The notes beneath the pieces are model-generated. The model was given only the letters and a program-made list of their open reading frames with translations. It did not search any database and was not told the origin of the DNA. Made by a program: the position numbers and the translations under genes. Positions 26,184 through 37,812 of a stretch of DNA of 64,000 nucleotides are shown in pieces (position 1 is the stretch's first letter; each line of letters begins with the position of its first letter). The DNA is from Anseranas semipalmata (lineage: Eukaryota; Chordata; Aves; Anseriformes; Anseranatidae): contig VXAA01000606.1 in the NCBI GenBank assembly GCA_013399115.1, forward strand, positions 1,103,434-1,167,433. Reading direction: 5' to 3'.

Positions 26184-26226
26184 ACTGGATTGGATTTGAA
26201 ATTGGAATTGGAACTGAAATTGGATT
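26184..26226. repeat. Imperfect TTGGAWTTGGA-type tandem repeat
   Basis: About 43 bases are made of near-repeats of GGATTTGAAATTGGAATTGG and GAACTGAAATTGGATT. The unit is about 6-10 bases (ATTGGA/ACTGGA/ACTGAA). This is a minor low-complexity tract adjacent to the MIR relic. Confidence 0.7.
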
Positions 26227-28907
26227 CTCACTGAAAACCAAATGCTGCAAGTTAGTTGAGTTTCTTCTAATAGGCAGTTACCCATATGTATTCATACACA
26301 AGTAGGACAGCAATTTTAGGGTAGGTACATGGGCAACCTCCTAGCAAGATAAACTTGGCATAGCCTCTGCTCAAGAAGAGCCCAGCTTATAAGACAGAGC
26401 TATTGAGCAGGGGTTCAGAGTGTCCCAGTGATTATATGGAGGGCTGACATCTCGCTCCTCACACACCCAGTGAGCCCGGACACCCCTCTGAGAAGGCCAT
26501 ACAGCTGTGGCTGTCTGGAGACCAGGACTTGCACAATGATCTTTAGTGCAGGAAAAAGCATTCACCAAAACACAGCATGTAGTGAGGAAGCTTCAGGAGC
26601 AGCACAATTTCCCTTCTGAAAGCCCGTTTAAAGCCATTCTCTCCTTCAGCAGTAAGGTTTCTTCCACCATTTTGCAGTACAGGAAGGACATTTCCTTCCA
26701 TAGCTTTCACTTCTTGTAACGTGCCTCCAACCCAGCCACTCATCCTATCTTTACTTCCTCAAAAATACAAAACACACAAATCCCAGTACTCAAGATTAGG
26801 AAATCTAACAGAGGCTGACTACACCACAATGAAATGACTTGCACACTAGGGGGAAATTCAGGGATTCCATTACCATCAGGAAAAGATATACTCATACAGA
26901 TTAGATTCGATTCAGATTTTCACCTTCTGGATTCTCTCACTTGCCTTGTTGGAGTCTTTAACAAGAGCTGAGGATTATTGGTGCCATTTTCAGCCTGCAT
27001 AGATAGCTTGGGAGCCTGCAGGTTGTATCCATCAGGTGAAGTACTAAATGAGAAATCAAACCTTAGAAAAATTACCTGCATCTCCAGGCCTATTCCAGCC
27101 CAAAGACTAACTAGTTTACCAAAGTTAATCATGCTTCTGAGATTACACCAGACTTTCTCCTTTTCTCTTTATTTCATGGGGTCTCGTTTACCTCATCCCC
27201 CAACCCAACACAGAGCCTGCAGCCACATCTGAATGTTGCTTCCCCTTGTATACATGAACATCAGCCAGTATGGAGGGTGCAGAGCTCCCTGTAGCTCAAA
27301 GCATCCATCCCATCATTTCAGTCTGTGGCAAGGCATTGTCTCCGCTTTGTGTTGGGAGTGCAAGCTCTTCTATATGTATGGAAGATGAAATGGATTCCCA
27401 AGTGAATGCTTACTTTGTTTGCCAAATGTCACTTGAAATTAGATTCATACTACAATTTACAGAGACCACACATCTCACAAGCCTGTCTTGAGCACTATTC
27501 TAAATAATTGTAGATAAAACAAGGCATGGTCAGAGCAAAGTGCCAAATGAGTTGTGACATTCATTTTCTATTAAAAATAGCAGTAATTGAAATGTGTTTA
27601 GCTCTACTGAAATGTTCTGGGTTGGCAGCCTTCAGGAGAGATTCAGCAGGGGCAACAAAAGCTCAGTCATTTTCCTACCTCCTTTCTAACATGCTTCAAG
27701 CCTGCCCTAACAGACCACATTATTAAAAAGACCTAGAAGAGCCATTTGACACTTGGTCCTTGGACATCCCACAGACTGCTGGCCAAAGCGTCCGTTAAAG
27801 AGAACAAGGACAGAATTGCCCTTTAAGCCTCCTTTGTAACCTTTCTTTGTCTTGCCCCTATTATCTTCTATTCTTCCCATCCCCTCTTCATCCCCAAGAG
27901 GGGGGAGGAACTGACTCTTCAATTTCCAGCTCCTTCCTGAGCAAATCTGCTGTTTGTCAAGCACAGGCATTAACGTGTAGCACTCTTTTGTCTGACTTTT
28001 AGAGGCCTTATATGAAAGGTAAATACATGTGTGCACAATACAGTCATTTTTCATCGCAAGAAAGACATAATTAACAAATCAGATAACATTAATTACACAG
28101 ATGGATTTCCCCAAACTACTAGCTGAAAGATGAAGGGGAGAAAATAGTTATATCTGTAACAGAAATGAGTTAATGTATATTTCCTTCTTGTAACATTTCA
28201 GATCAGAAATCTGCACAAAACTGATTTTGACCTGTAACTGAACTGTCCTCAACTTCCCAGGGACAGAAAAACAAGTTCAGGATTTCTCACTGCTTCTTCC
28301 TTGTATCCTGAGAAAGCCAAGAAGCCCTGCTGACCCCAGGACTTTACACACTACTATACAGATACAGAACAAATGGACTTTTCCTGCTGCACAACATCTG
28401 CGATCCAAGGAAATCAGTGAAAGAAAGCAACTGTCATTAAAATATCTTGCATAAAACGCAGTCTGGAGATGTAATGAGGAGCATAAATTTAAGAGCATCC
28501 ACTCTCACTGGTGCCATTTTGGTGAATTGACTGTATTTTAACTATTGAGTCATGTCATAAAGTATGCCACACAAGGGAAAATCACTAAGTGGATAAAGAA
28601 AAATAGGCTTATATACAGTTTCAAATACTGTGATAAATATTTAGGCGAGTGACTATAGTGTTACAGCATAGTAAGAGCACATTTTAGGCTAGTGTAAATG
28701 CATACATTTCTTCACTGCAGTGCTATTATCTACAGATCCTTAAGCAGATAAACTCCAGAGGTTTTTTTCATGACATACCTAGGTGCGGGTTTTGGCAGAC
28801 AGTCAATGTGGGCAGATTTCTTTGAGTTTCAGAATTCCCCCAACCTGTATTATTTCCACTTGTGATTTTTAGTTTTCAGTTTCCCAGTCAGCATAAGCCC
28901 AGACAAA
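26227..28907. other. Gene-free unique sequence
   Basis: No gene is supportable. Opposed small frames at 26371-26743, 26920-27232 and 27707-28054 have no recognisable domain. No clear repeat was seen. Confidence 0.55.
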
Positions 28908-28975
28908 CATTTGAATGTAAACTCCTCAAGATGCCTTGTCTGTTATTTTCCAGCAAGGTGTAGAAAATAACTCCT
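28908..28975 (+). repeat. L2/MIR-type 3' segment relic
   Basis: GAATGTAAACTCCTCAAGAT followed by GCCTTGTCTGTTATTTTC resembles the shared 3' segment of L2 LINEs and their SINE partners ('tgtaagctccttgagggcaggg...ctgtctt'). It is short and diverged, and orientation follows that motif. Family assignment is from memory of the consensus. Confidence 0.55.
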
Positions 28976-30369
28976 GTTTCTACTGGAGCCATACAGAGCA
29001 AGCTTTCATATCCCAGGCCTCAGGCAAAGCCACCAGACCAAACTGGAATTATTAACAAAATCCATGGGCTAAAGACAAGCTGGGGCAAGAAGATCAGAGC
29101 CCTTAATGTTCACTTCAATTCATGCAGTCTAAGGTCAAAATTTATTTCCCCTGTTGTGTTGGACTCTTAGGAGACACTTTGGCACTGCTGGGACAAACAG
29201 CATTTTGAGGTCTCTGCAGCTGCAGGAGACACTCACAGGAGTGAATTTGTCTCCAAGAGCAAGTGCAATAATCTCAATAGGCTTTAATGCAGTGAGCAGA
29301 TAGGAAGGTATTCGTGACCAGCATACATAGTGTGAGGGAATTTCTGTTAAAAAGATCCATTTAGGAGTGGGATGGAGGATAGCAAGTAGCATACATATCA
29401 ATATTTCCATACATGACATAAGGATGGAAAATGGAAAACAGAAATCCCTTGTGTTATTGATGTACTTGACATTTCCCAATGGATTTATTCTCTTTATTCC
29501 TTAAAGTCCACATATCCCGAGTGACCAATGCACACTCTGGGGTGCCTCCATGAGGACTGGTCTAAACTGAGACAGTTAGAGGTGGCCAAAGTCCTGCAAC
29601 AGCTGCTGAGGCAGTCTCCATCAGCCAGGAAAGGAATAACGTGCATGTCCCTGGCTTTCTCATCCTTATCTCCTAGTCTTTCAGTCTCCACCTCCAGCTC
29701 TTAATGGGGACATGGAAAATCCTGTGATGCACAAATCACTGGGACATGATCACTCCACTTTCTTCATGGGAAGAGACAGATTTGTGCATAAAATAGGCAG
29801 AGATCACCCCACAAAGACCAGGGTGGAAGCAGGTGCATACAATTCCAGTTATGTGATGGCCAAGCCGGTAATGTTAACTCCTACGTTTCTCATTAATAAA
29901 AAGCATTTATCACTAAGTGTAATAACAAATAATGAATTCCACTGGCTGTGGAAACATTGGAGTGACACTTAGATGGAAACAATATCCTCTTCCCTAGACT
30001 TGCTACACTTGCAAATATGCCAAATTTAAAAATAATGATAATAGACCCTAAAGGACAATTTTCTGATTCCCTTCTGCACAAAGAGTGAAGCACTGAACAG
30101 GAAATTCATATTTCTCCATTTTCCAGCAGCACAGGAAAAAGATGAAATACGCCAAGCAGTGAAATACTACCCAAGCCATTCATCTGAACAGGAGGGAATG
30201 CTGATATTTGCAATGATCCTTCAGATCTGAGCTTTCTAGCCCACTCATAATCACAATCCTCCTAAACCATCCATCCTGTTCCCTCCTGCTAAAAGGGCAG
30301 TTGCTAATCTATTTATGCAGGGCTGACAATGAAGGCAACCAGATCATGCTCAGAGAGAAAACAGCAAGG
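28976..30369. other. Gene-free unique sequence
   Basis: No gene is visible. A minus frame of 114 codons at 29135-29479 has hydrophobic stretches but no recognisable family, and no splice or homology support. Confidence 0.5.
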
Positions 30370-30600
30370 GGCTTCTGAGCTCGAAGACCCAATATGGCAT
30401 GTTGGATGCTGTTGGAAGGCATCTGCAGCATTGGTGGTATTTACAGAGCTGCTGAGTGTTGATGGCTGGCTTCCTCCTGAAAGCCAGCCAAGCATCATGG
30501 GCATCTGCTATTAATGAGCAAGCAGAGTATTCTAGTGCAGCTCTTGTCAGGCTGAACAGCACAGTTTATTCTCATTGCAGCCTCAGAGTGGTTACTGGAT
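30370..30600. promoter_or_regulatory. Candidate non-coding element with a perfect hairpin
   Basis: The block is stop-poor on both strands and non-repetitive. It has a TTAATGAGCAAGC-type AT core and contains the inverted repeat at 30463-30490. It could be an enhancer or a structured transcript. No family is recognised, and conservation is untested. Confidence 0.25.
30463..30490. repeat. Perfect 10-bp inverted repeat (hairpin)
   Basis: TGGCTGGCTT and AAGCCAGCCA are exact reverse complements separated by an 8-base loop. The stem can be extended by GATG with CATC if a small bulge is allowed. It is too short for a typical microRNA precursor on its own, and no miRNA family seed is recognised. Confidence 0.85.
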
Positions 30601-33600
30601 ACTGAAAGGCCCTACGGAGCTGAGGGTGCCCACAGAAAAGGGGCAGGAAGAGAACAGGAGGCTCTATTCCCTGTGCACTGCCTCTTCAGGCAGAGCCCTA
30701 CATCTTCCTGTGCTCAGTCTCTATTTGTAAGGCCAGGATGCTACTGTGTGTTACAGAGAGGTGCAAGGAAGCCACCAGCACCTGCAAGCCTGATGAGCTT
30801 TGGCAGCGGGTGCTAAATGATATAAAGCACCTTATTCTGCAACTGTCTTGAAGCTCCTGCATAGCATGGCCATATACAGTACATTTAATCCTGCATCTCG
30901 ATATATTAGTATAAAGGAATGAAACACTCAATAGAACAGGAAGGTACGGTAATGGGTGCCTCTGGCTGCCCACAAAGCAAACTAAACTGCAGCAGGCACC
31001 TGGGAAGCCCAGGGGGACTTTCATGGGTGGGAACATGGAAAGTAATTTCCACACAAGGCAACCGGTTGGTCCCTCTGGTCACAGGGGTTGCTGGCATGGG
31101 GCTGATGTCACTGACACCCAATCAACACCATGTGCATATTCATATACCCAAAGCCATTTCCAAATAGAAATTACTATATGTCATGCTGCAGGGATACGAG
31201 AAGGGGAACAAATAATGACTCTCTCCAACTTCCTTTGAGGACAATAGAACAATTGTTAGCCAGTTTTATAAACATTTGATTCTGAGGGTTTTTTTTCCTT
31301 AAAAGCCTGCATTTCACAAAAGTTGGGCTTGTGTAACTCAGTAGCCCAAGCCACAGTTACACACTGGGCTCACACAGTTGTTGCAACAAAGCAAGGAAGT
31401 CGCGTGCAAGCCAGCAGTTCTGCAGCTAACCTCCACACTGCATACCCACATTTGCACACCTCATGCTCTTGGCATGAAGCTGGATTTTAAGAAAGCAGAT
31501 TGTAACATTTCAAACTCCTCCCAAGAAACTGGGAAAATAAGCAAGTTAAAGAAAACAGCAGTGAATGTGATTATTTTTGCAGGTGTGAAGAAAACATAAC
31601 ACAGAAGAAACCCCTTAGTGATGAATAAACCCCAGGCTGATACAGAGGGAAGCAAAAGGAAGCTTACTACAGCGATGAAAACTTTCCTGCAGCTCCAGGA
31701 AAGGGATTCAAATCTCCTAAGAGGAAGTTCTCCCCAAATTTCTCAGACTGCTCAGGTAGTTCTGTTCAACACTTTTAATGCTTCCAAGTCCAACATCGAC
31801 CAGAATTTGACAAAACAGGCGCTATTTGAGGAATTAAAAAACAAAAAGGGAAAAAGCACTGAGGTTTTCAGAGACCTTAAGAACAAAACTGGAAGTGAAC
31901 AGAACACCCCAAGTCCTACTTACTGAGAGTTACTTTCAAAAGAACTATACGTGGATCATTAGTAGTAAAGAATTAAGCACAGGCTGAAGAACACCTAGAA
32001 TATTCTCAAAATGCTTACTCCAGCCAGTGATGATGTGGAATATTCTGGGATTACTGGCCTGTGTATGGAAACAGATTCATCAACTCTTAAGGCCAGCAGA
32101 GGCACCCCAGTACTTCGAAAGCAAAATGTCATTGAAAGTCATTAGAATTCCTGCAGCCATGCATCTAAGTTGCTTTCAGGAATAGACTTCTACTTCAGCA
32201 CCTCTTCAAAATTCACTTTAACCCAAAGTCTTTGAATGTTTTGCCAAACATGCAGGAAATAAGTGACTTCGGTTAAAATGCAAGCCCACTGCTGCTTAAA
32301 CTAGCATTGCAGCTAGGAATGAAGAATAGGAAAGAGACTTTATGTTGTCTTTTTGTCTGAAACCATTCAGCCATTCTAATTCACAAAGAGGGTCCAGGGA
32401 AGGAAAAAAGCTCAGCCTTTATGAAAGATGTTCGAGTGTCCAGATTACATCTAAAGCCAGTCTCACTTGCACTTCCCATCGTGCATTACTGAAACATCCC
32501 CAGCTTTATGAGGTATCGACATTTCAGCTCGTTAGTATTATTTACCACTGCAAAGTCAGCAAGGGCTTTAACACTGGCTCAAACCACAGAATATAAATAA
32601 GCAACCAGCTGATCGGCTTAAGGGCTGGGTGGAGTCCTTTCCTTTTCATCCCCAGCACCTCTCCCTATCCACTGCTTCTGCGAACAGGGAAAAGGAGTGC
32701 TTGGGATGGGTTGCAGAATGTGGATTTATGCAACAAGCACACAACAGGGAAAAACATACTAATCTCTCCCTTTGTCCTGCTGATCCTCAAACAAAAGCAC
32801 CAGGAACCAGAAGCTCCTCATACATACAGGGAAAAAAAATCTTTTTTTTTTTTTTTTTAATCAAGTCAATCCTCTCTTGGCATGGCCATTTTTTCTCCCC
32901 CATCACAGCCTTTTTACAAACTCAACCTTGTGGCTAACCAGAACCAGTCAAGCAATTACACTTCTAATGTCTCTTGAAATCCACCTCCCTGGTAACCCAA
33001 TAGCTCCCACTACTGACCTTCTAGAAAGGAAATTGATGTACTCGTGCTTACCCAAGGAAGTATATTACACAGAAGAGGCAATGGGTCATTTCATCCCACT
33101 TCTTAGTCTGCTTTTTTTTCCCCCCTGGAGCTAATTTTCTACCATACGATTGATACCAGTGGACACTGGGACTTTATTACCACCTTTCTGCACCCAAAGT
33201 GTTCTAGTAGAGAATATGTACAAAGTATACAATTTTAATATTATCAGTCCCACTATGTTAGCCCATGGCTTACTTCACCACGTGGTTCCAAGTTTTAATT
33301 ATAGTACTGCTGTTGTCTCAAAGATTTTAACTATTTGCTATCATGACACTTGGACACAGGCACTTGTCTAAACACTGACTTTTATCCATTTTTTTTTTCC
33401 TGAAATTGGGACTTAATCCCTTTGCTCTTCATAGGTGTCTACTGAAGAATTTTTATATGTAGCAAGCTGTTTGTGGAACAATATATTAGCCCAAAAATTT
33501 GACAAAGATCTGGGCTTAGAAAGGTAAACCACTTTCCAGTGATCAGAACTACCTTACTTTTGCACTGTAAAAATTAAGAAGAATCAAAGTGTTTGTGAAA

Positions 33601-35379
33601 ACCAAAATACAGACAAATAACATCTATAATTCACTAGCTGGGTCAAGGACACTTGCTGGAGAAAATCTTAGAAAACTGTTCATCTTGTGTCAGGCCCTTT
33701 CTTATCAGAGGACCAGAAGGTAATTAGAATTTTTCCAGCAGCCAAGGGGAACATTAGATTTTTCTCTTTTAGCTTCTAAAAATCAATATTCTTCCACTGA
33801 TGTTGGAGCTGTTCCACCGTGACATGTACCATAGTCAGCCAACATGTCAACAAACGCAACACAGCAGCTGCTAACATAATTTTATCTGTTGTCTTTTCCT
33901 TCAAGAAATCTCAGTCTGTCTTTGTTTGCCCATCTGCTTTAAAACCTTAATTACCACCTGCCACAAGAACATCACAAACATTGTTCATTTCTTGTGTTCT
34001 TAAGATGAAGACCTGCCTGGAATCAGAAGGACAAGTTTCATCTTTATGCTGCTGCTCCACGTTTAACCCTACCACCATCTCTGGCCCATGGTGGATGTGA
34101 AATACTATGGAAAGTACCTATGAATGTGGTCAACATAAAACACCAAACGTGTCTTCCATCCTACACGGACTTCAGCTCCAACAAGGCTACTTCTGCAACA
34201 GCACCTAAAACAGGGTTACTATTTCAGCTGGTGTGGGAGACCACATGGGTCTTGACACAAATTTCTGTGTCAGAGAGGATAGAATGATCCCACAACAGTT
34301 CTGTCAGCAGGTTGCAGCTGTGAGAAGGAAGATTTCATCTAGTCCGATCTTCATTGTACTTCCCTCAGCTGTGCTTGTTTATTTGGGCTCCATTTGGGAA
34401 TAAGTCAAGTTTAAATGCATACTCACATATATATAGCTAGTGCAAGGGGGCAAGCTATTTCCCTATGGCTCAGGCCAGCAATCAGTTCCTAGCATATCAT
34501 ATTCCCATCCATATCCTCCAGACATTTTATTGGCTGGTCTACTCCATATTATGTATTACAGGAAATGGAAGGGATTGAGGAATACACTGTTAATGAAAGG
34601 TGCATGGCCCTGAGTGTCATGGCATCAATTGGAAGCATCCTAAGAAAGGCCCAGGTTCTCTGGCAGGGCTGAGCTTATAAGATGCTGCAGTGCTGTGCAA
34701 TTCAGACTTGGAAGGTGGCACCTATGGAGCACCATGATGAAGAGAGGGGGGTTGCTTGCTCCGCAAGATATTCAGTTTCATCAGTTTTATTAGGGAGGTG
34801 GGAATTTGAAGTTTTGAGAACAAATCCCTTACGCAAAAAGGCACACTTCTATCCAAGAGGAGAATATCACCACAGATGCACCTGGCTTCTCAAAGTGGGG
34901 CAGACATTATTTCACTTCTGCCTCAACTTAACACTAAAATTGTAGTAGATACACATGTGCATATGAGACAGAATATTCTGTTGTAGATTAATGCTCAAAC
35001 AGCCACTTCAGGTCCCACAGGAAGGGTGCTCTCGATTTGCAGAACAGTTCATTCCTGAAGACCCAGCCACACAACAAACAGGAGCAGCACGTGAAGAAAC
35101 ACCACCTTAAAACACACTGCTTACCAACCACTCCTAAACAAACCCAGAAGAAAAGCAAATGAAAGATTGTCTAACGAAGCATAGGTTAGAAATTCAGCTT
35201 CAGAGTTAAGCCATTCTGACCAGATTTCACAGCTACTGACCCCAAACTTCTTGGATTCAGTTCCCTAAAAAAAGAAATCAAGCCATAATTTCAATCAGCT
35301 GCAGTGACCATTGTAAAAGCTCAGTTTTCTATGCAAGTGAGAAAATGGATTAAGAAGTGCTCAGATTCCATTGGCCTCC
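30601..35379. other. Gene-free unique sequence
   Basis: No gene is supportable. A T-run at 32842-32858 is the main simple repeat. Plus frames of 102 codons at 31618-31926 and 32629-32937 show no recognisable domain, and the second reads through the T-run as poly-Phe. A short TATATATA occurs near 34428. Confidence 0.55.
32842..32858. repeat. T homopolymer (17 bases)
   Basis: A simple T-run preceded by an A-run (32832-32839). It is likely variable in length. No retrocopy is identifiable next to it. Confidence 0.9.
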
Positions 35380-35800
35380 ATAATTTTGATACTATTAAAG
35401 ACATGGAGAAGCTAATTGTCCCTTTGTTTCCCCTCTTTTCCACTTCGTAGACTCGGAGAAGCATAATCCTGAATTGATAGCTTCTCCAAATGCTCAGGCT
35501 ATGATTTATCAGTCCAGAAGGCTGCAGTGGAGAAGTAATTGCATTAGCACCACCACTGATAAATAGTGCTTTCTTCAGACTTACGAGCCGCTGAGGGCTA
35601 ATTACTCCTCAGATTCCAGATTCCGTTTGGCTTTAATCACAGGGTGAATCATCTCCTTCCAAACATGGCAGATATTAATGGCAGCACATTTGTCCTAATT
35701 AATCTTCCATTGGGAAAGCCTTTTCTTTTAATTAAAGACATGAAAATGTGCAAAAATGACAAAAGAGAATGTGGTCAAGTAAGGACAAGAGTCAAAGCAC
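35380..35800. promoter_or_regulatory. Candidate enhancer-like block with homeodomain-type sites
   Basis: Several TAAT-core motifs lie close together in otherwise complex sequence: GTAATTGCATTAGC, GGGCTAATTACTCC, CTTTAATCACAGG, CCTAATTAATCTTCC and CTTTTAATTAAAG. Such clusters are common in conserved developmental enhancers. The call rests on motif texture. No conservation or expression evidence is available. Confidence 0.3.
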
Positions 35801-37699
35801 CTCAGAGGATGGTGAGGATTGTTTTCACGAGGAGATAACATAATGAGCCATATTCATCCTTGGCATCTGGATTTTGACCACATTAAGCTGACATAGCAAG
35901 ATAAATTCATCTTCAACACTTCATTTAAGGGAAAGTGGTGTTGATGAAGGAATGGTGGACCCACATTTAGCATCTTTGGCTTTGTGGCTCAGTTTTTAAC
36001 ACTCCATATCCCCACCACCAACACACAGAGCTACAGCTCAATTATGTTATGCAAAAGCTAGGAAAATCAACAGGTTATTTGGCTGCAGAAGCCTCCTGCT
36101 GCCATCTGTCTAAATAAAAGACAAAGAAGCACTAGAGCTCAGAAGACATTAGAATCAAAATATGCATCAAATCTAAGCAAACAATGTTTCACCAAATGCT
36201 CACTAAGTTCCTCAGAGATATTCTTCAACCTAACAAACTAATGGGATATATCAGCTCTTACAAAGCCTGCTACTGGGAACACTGGTCACAAATACAGGTT
36301 CAGATGTCAGTCACTGCTGTGAACTAGTATCTGAGAAGATGAGTTTCTTTCACAGGCATCTGTTATGTGGGGAATATGCAAAATATTTGTGTTTCTCTGA
36401 ACCACGTAATAATTGAGAAACTTATATAGGTTATGATGTTTTGTACAATCAAGATTCCTTTAAGTTAGAGGTGAATCTATGTGACTCTAACCTCATGGCA
36501 CAAAATCCTCTTTGGACTGATAACTTTTCTGATTCTGTGTCTCAGAGTCAAGCTGTGGAGGGGAAAAAAGTGAAGTCAGGAATAGCAAGAGCAACTCGTC
36601 AGTCAGTCTTATTATCTTATTTGGAGTCAGCTGTCAGAGAGCTTACCACCCCTGCTTGGTCAGTTGATAAATACACAGCTAGAGTCTGAACAGCGGGATT
36701 ACAAAGGCAATTATTCTCATGATGTACACAGATAAGATGGTGGGATAACATTTTCTTTGACATTTCTTGTAGCATATTGAACTCAGGAGCTGTTTTGTTC
36801 TCAGCATCTCCACCGATTGCAAAGAGACCCATACACAGTGCTTTTCCTGGGGACTTTACCTACGTTTGCACCTTACGGCTTTCTTAAGCAAAGGCCATGT
36901 GGACTGCAAATGCATGTACTGCTCTTTTAGTTTAGAAAGAAAAGAAGTCCCTGTGCAAAGACCCTTTGAAAAGAGACCAATATGCAAAACAGTTCTTGCC
37001 CTGACCTAGCATATTTTAAATATCAGAGCTTTAGCCTAACCTGATGGCTGGATGGTGTTCCCAGACACTGAGGAAATGTACCTGGTACATTAAGTGAGAC
37101 TGCAGTCGATACTTCTAAAGTGCCTGTTTATGCTGCAGCAGAGAGCTGATAAACAGCCTTGCCTCTAGTTTCTCTTAATTTAGAATTCATTACATCTCTC
37201 TTTCCATGAAAGATAAACCAATAGCTGCCCTTGACAGCTGTTTTCTTTGGGGTCATTCTCTCTATCCACCCATCTAGTCTTTCTTCAGGGGGTTTTGCTC
37301 ACTGTAATGCTAGCTCTATCAATTTCATTCAATTCTTGCAACACAATCTACAGGGACTGAGGAGGACAGCAAAGCCAAATGCATTTAACCATTTGGGTAC
37401 CAGGTATCAGTGTGAATATGATAATTAGAAGATCTGCAGGCAACAAAGCTCTGTCACAATAAGGAAGACAAGTAAATGATAGGATTATGCCAAAAGGAGA
37501 GACACTCAGCAGGATGCCAGCTGGATTGACTTGATGCTTTCTTTTGGTTCTGCCAGTATTGCATCTGGCTGGAAACCCTGCCAGGGTCTCAGCTGGAGGT
37601 TCAGTTGTGTTAGCATGCCAGATATACATACAGGGCACATCCAACCTTTTTAGAGCAATAATTACTTTCCAGGACTCTGATTTACACTCAGAAGGACAG
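35801..37699. other. Gene-free unique sequence
   Basis: No gene is supportable. Frames at 36441-36832 are opposed and unrecognised. The 5' part of the minus frame 37348-37773 overlaps the old CR1 tail at its upstream end, and the rest of that frame has no family resemblance. Confidence 0.5.
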
Positions 37700-37812
37700 A
37701 TGACTGCCTGAAGAGCACAGGAATCAGTGATTAGTTCAGTGGTTCCTTTAGCCCAATATCCTTTCTTCAACAACTGCCATAGGAGATGCTATTTACAGAA
37801 AGCATGTGAGCC
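37700..37812 (-). mobile_element. Old CR1-type LINE 3' end relic (turtle/crocodilian-like)
   Basis: The plus strand reads TTCAGTGGTTCCTTTAGCCC, AATATCCTTTCTTCAACAAC, TGCCATAGGAGATGCT. This follows the reversed 3' tail of old CR1 copies ('caatggtccatctagccc', 'agtatcctgtctccaacagt', 'ggccagcaccagatgct'). On the minus strand the order is therefore sense, ending near GGATATTGGGCTAAAGGAAC. The divergence suggests an insertion far older than the copy at 1812-2069. It explains the first part of the 141-codon minus frame that begins at 37773. Confidence 0.65.

Noticed and set aside
32842..32858. Poly-T runs (also 25837, 42500, 61996) as tails of minus-strand retrocopies
   Set aside because: No gene or SINE body and no flanking target-site duplication could be recognised next to any of them.
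37348..37773. 141-codon minus-strand frame as a gene
   Set aside because: Its first codons lie inside an old CR1 3' tail, and the rest has no family resemblance.
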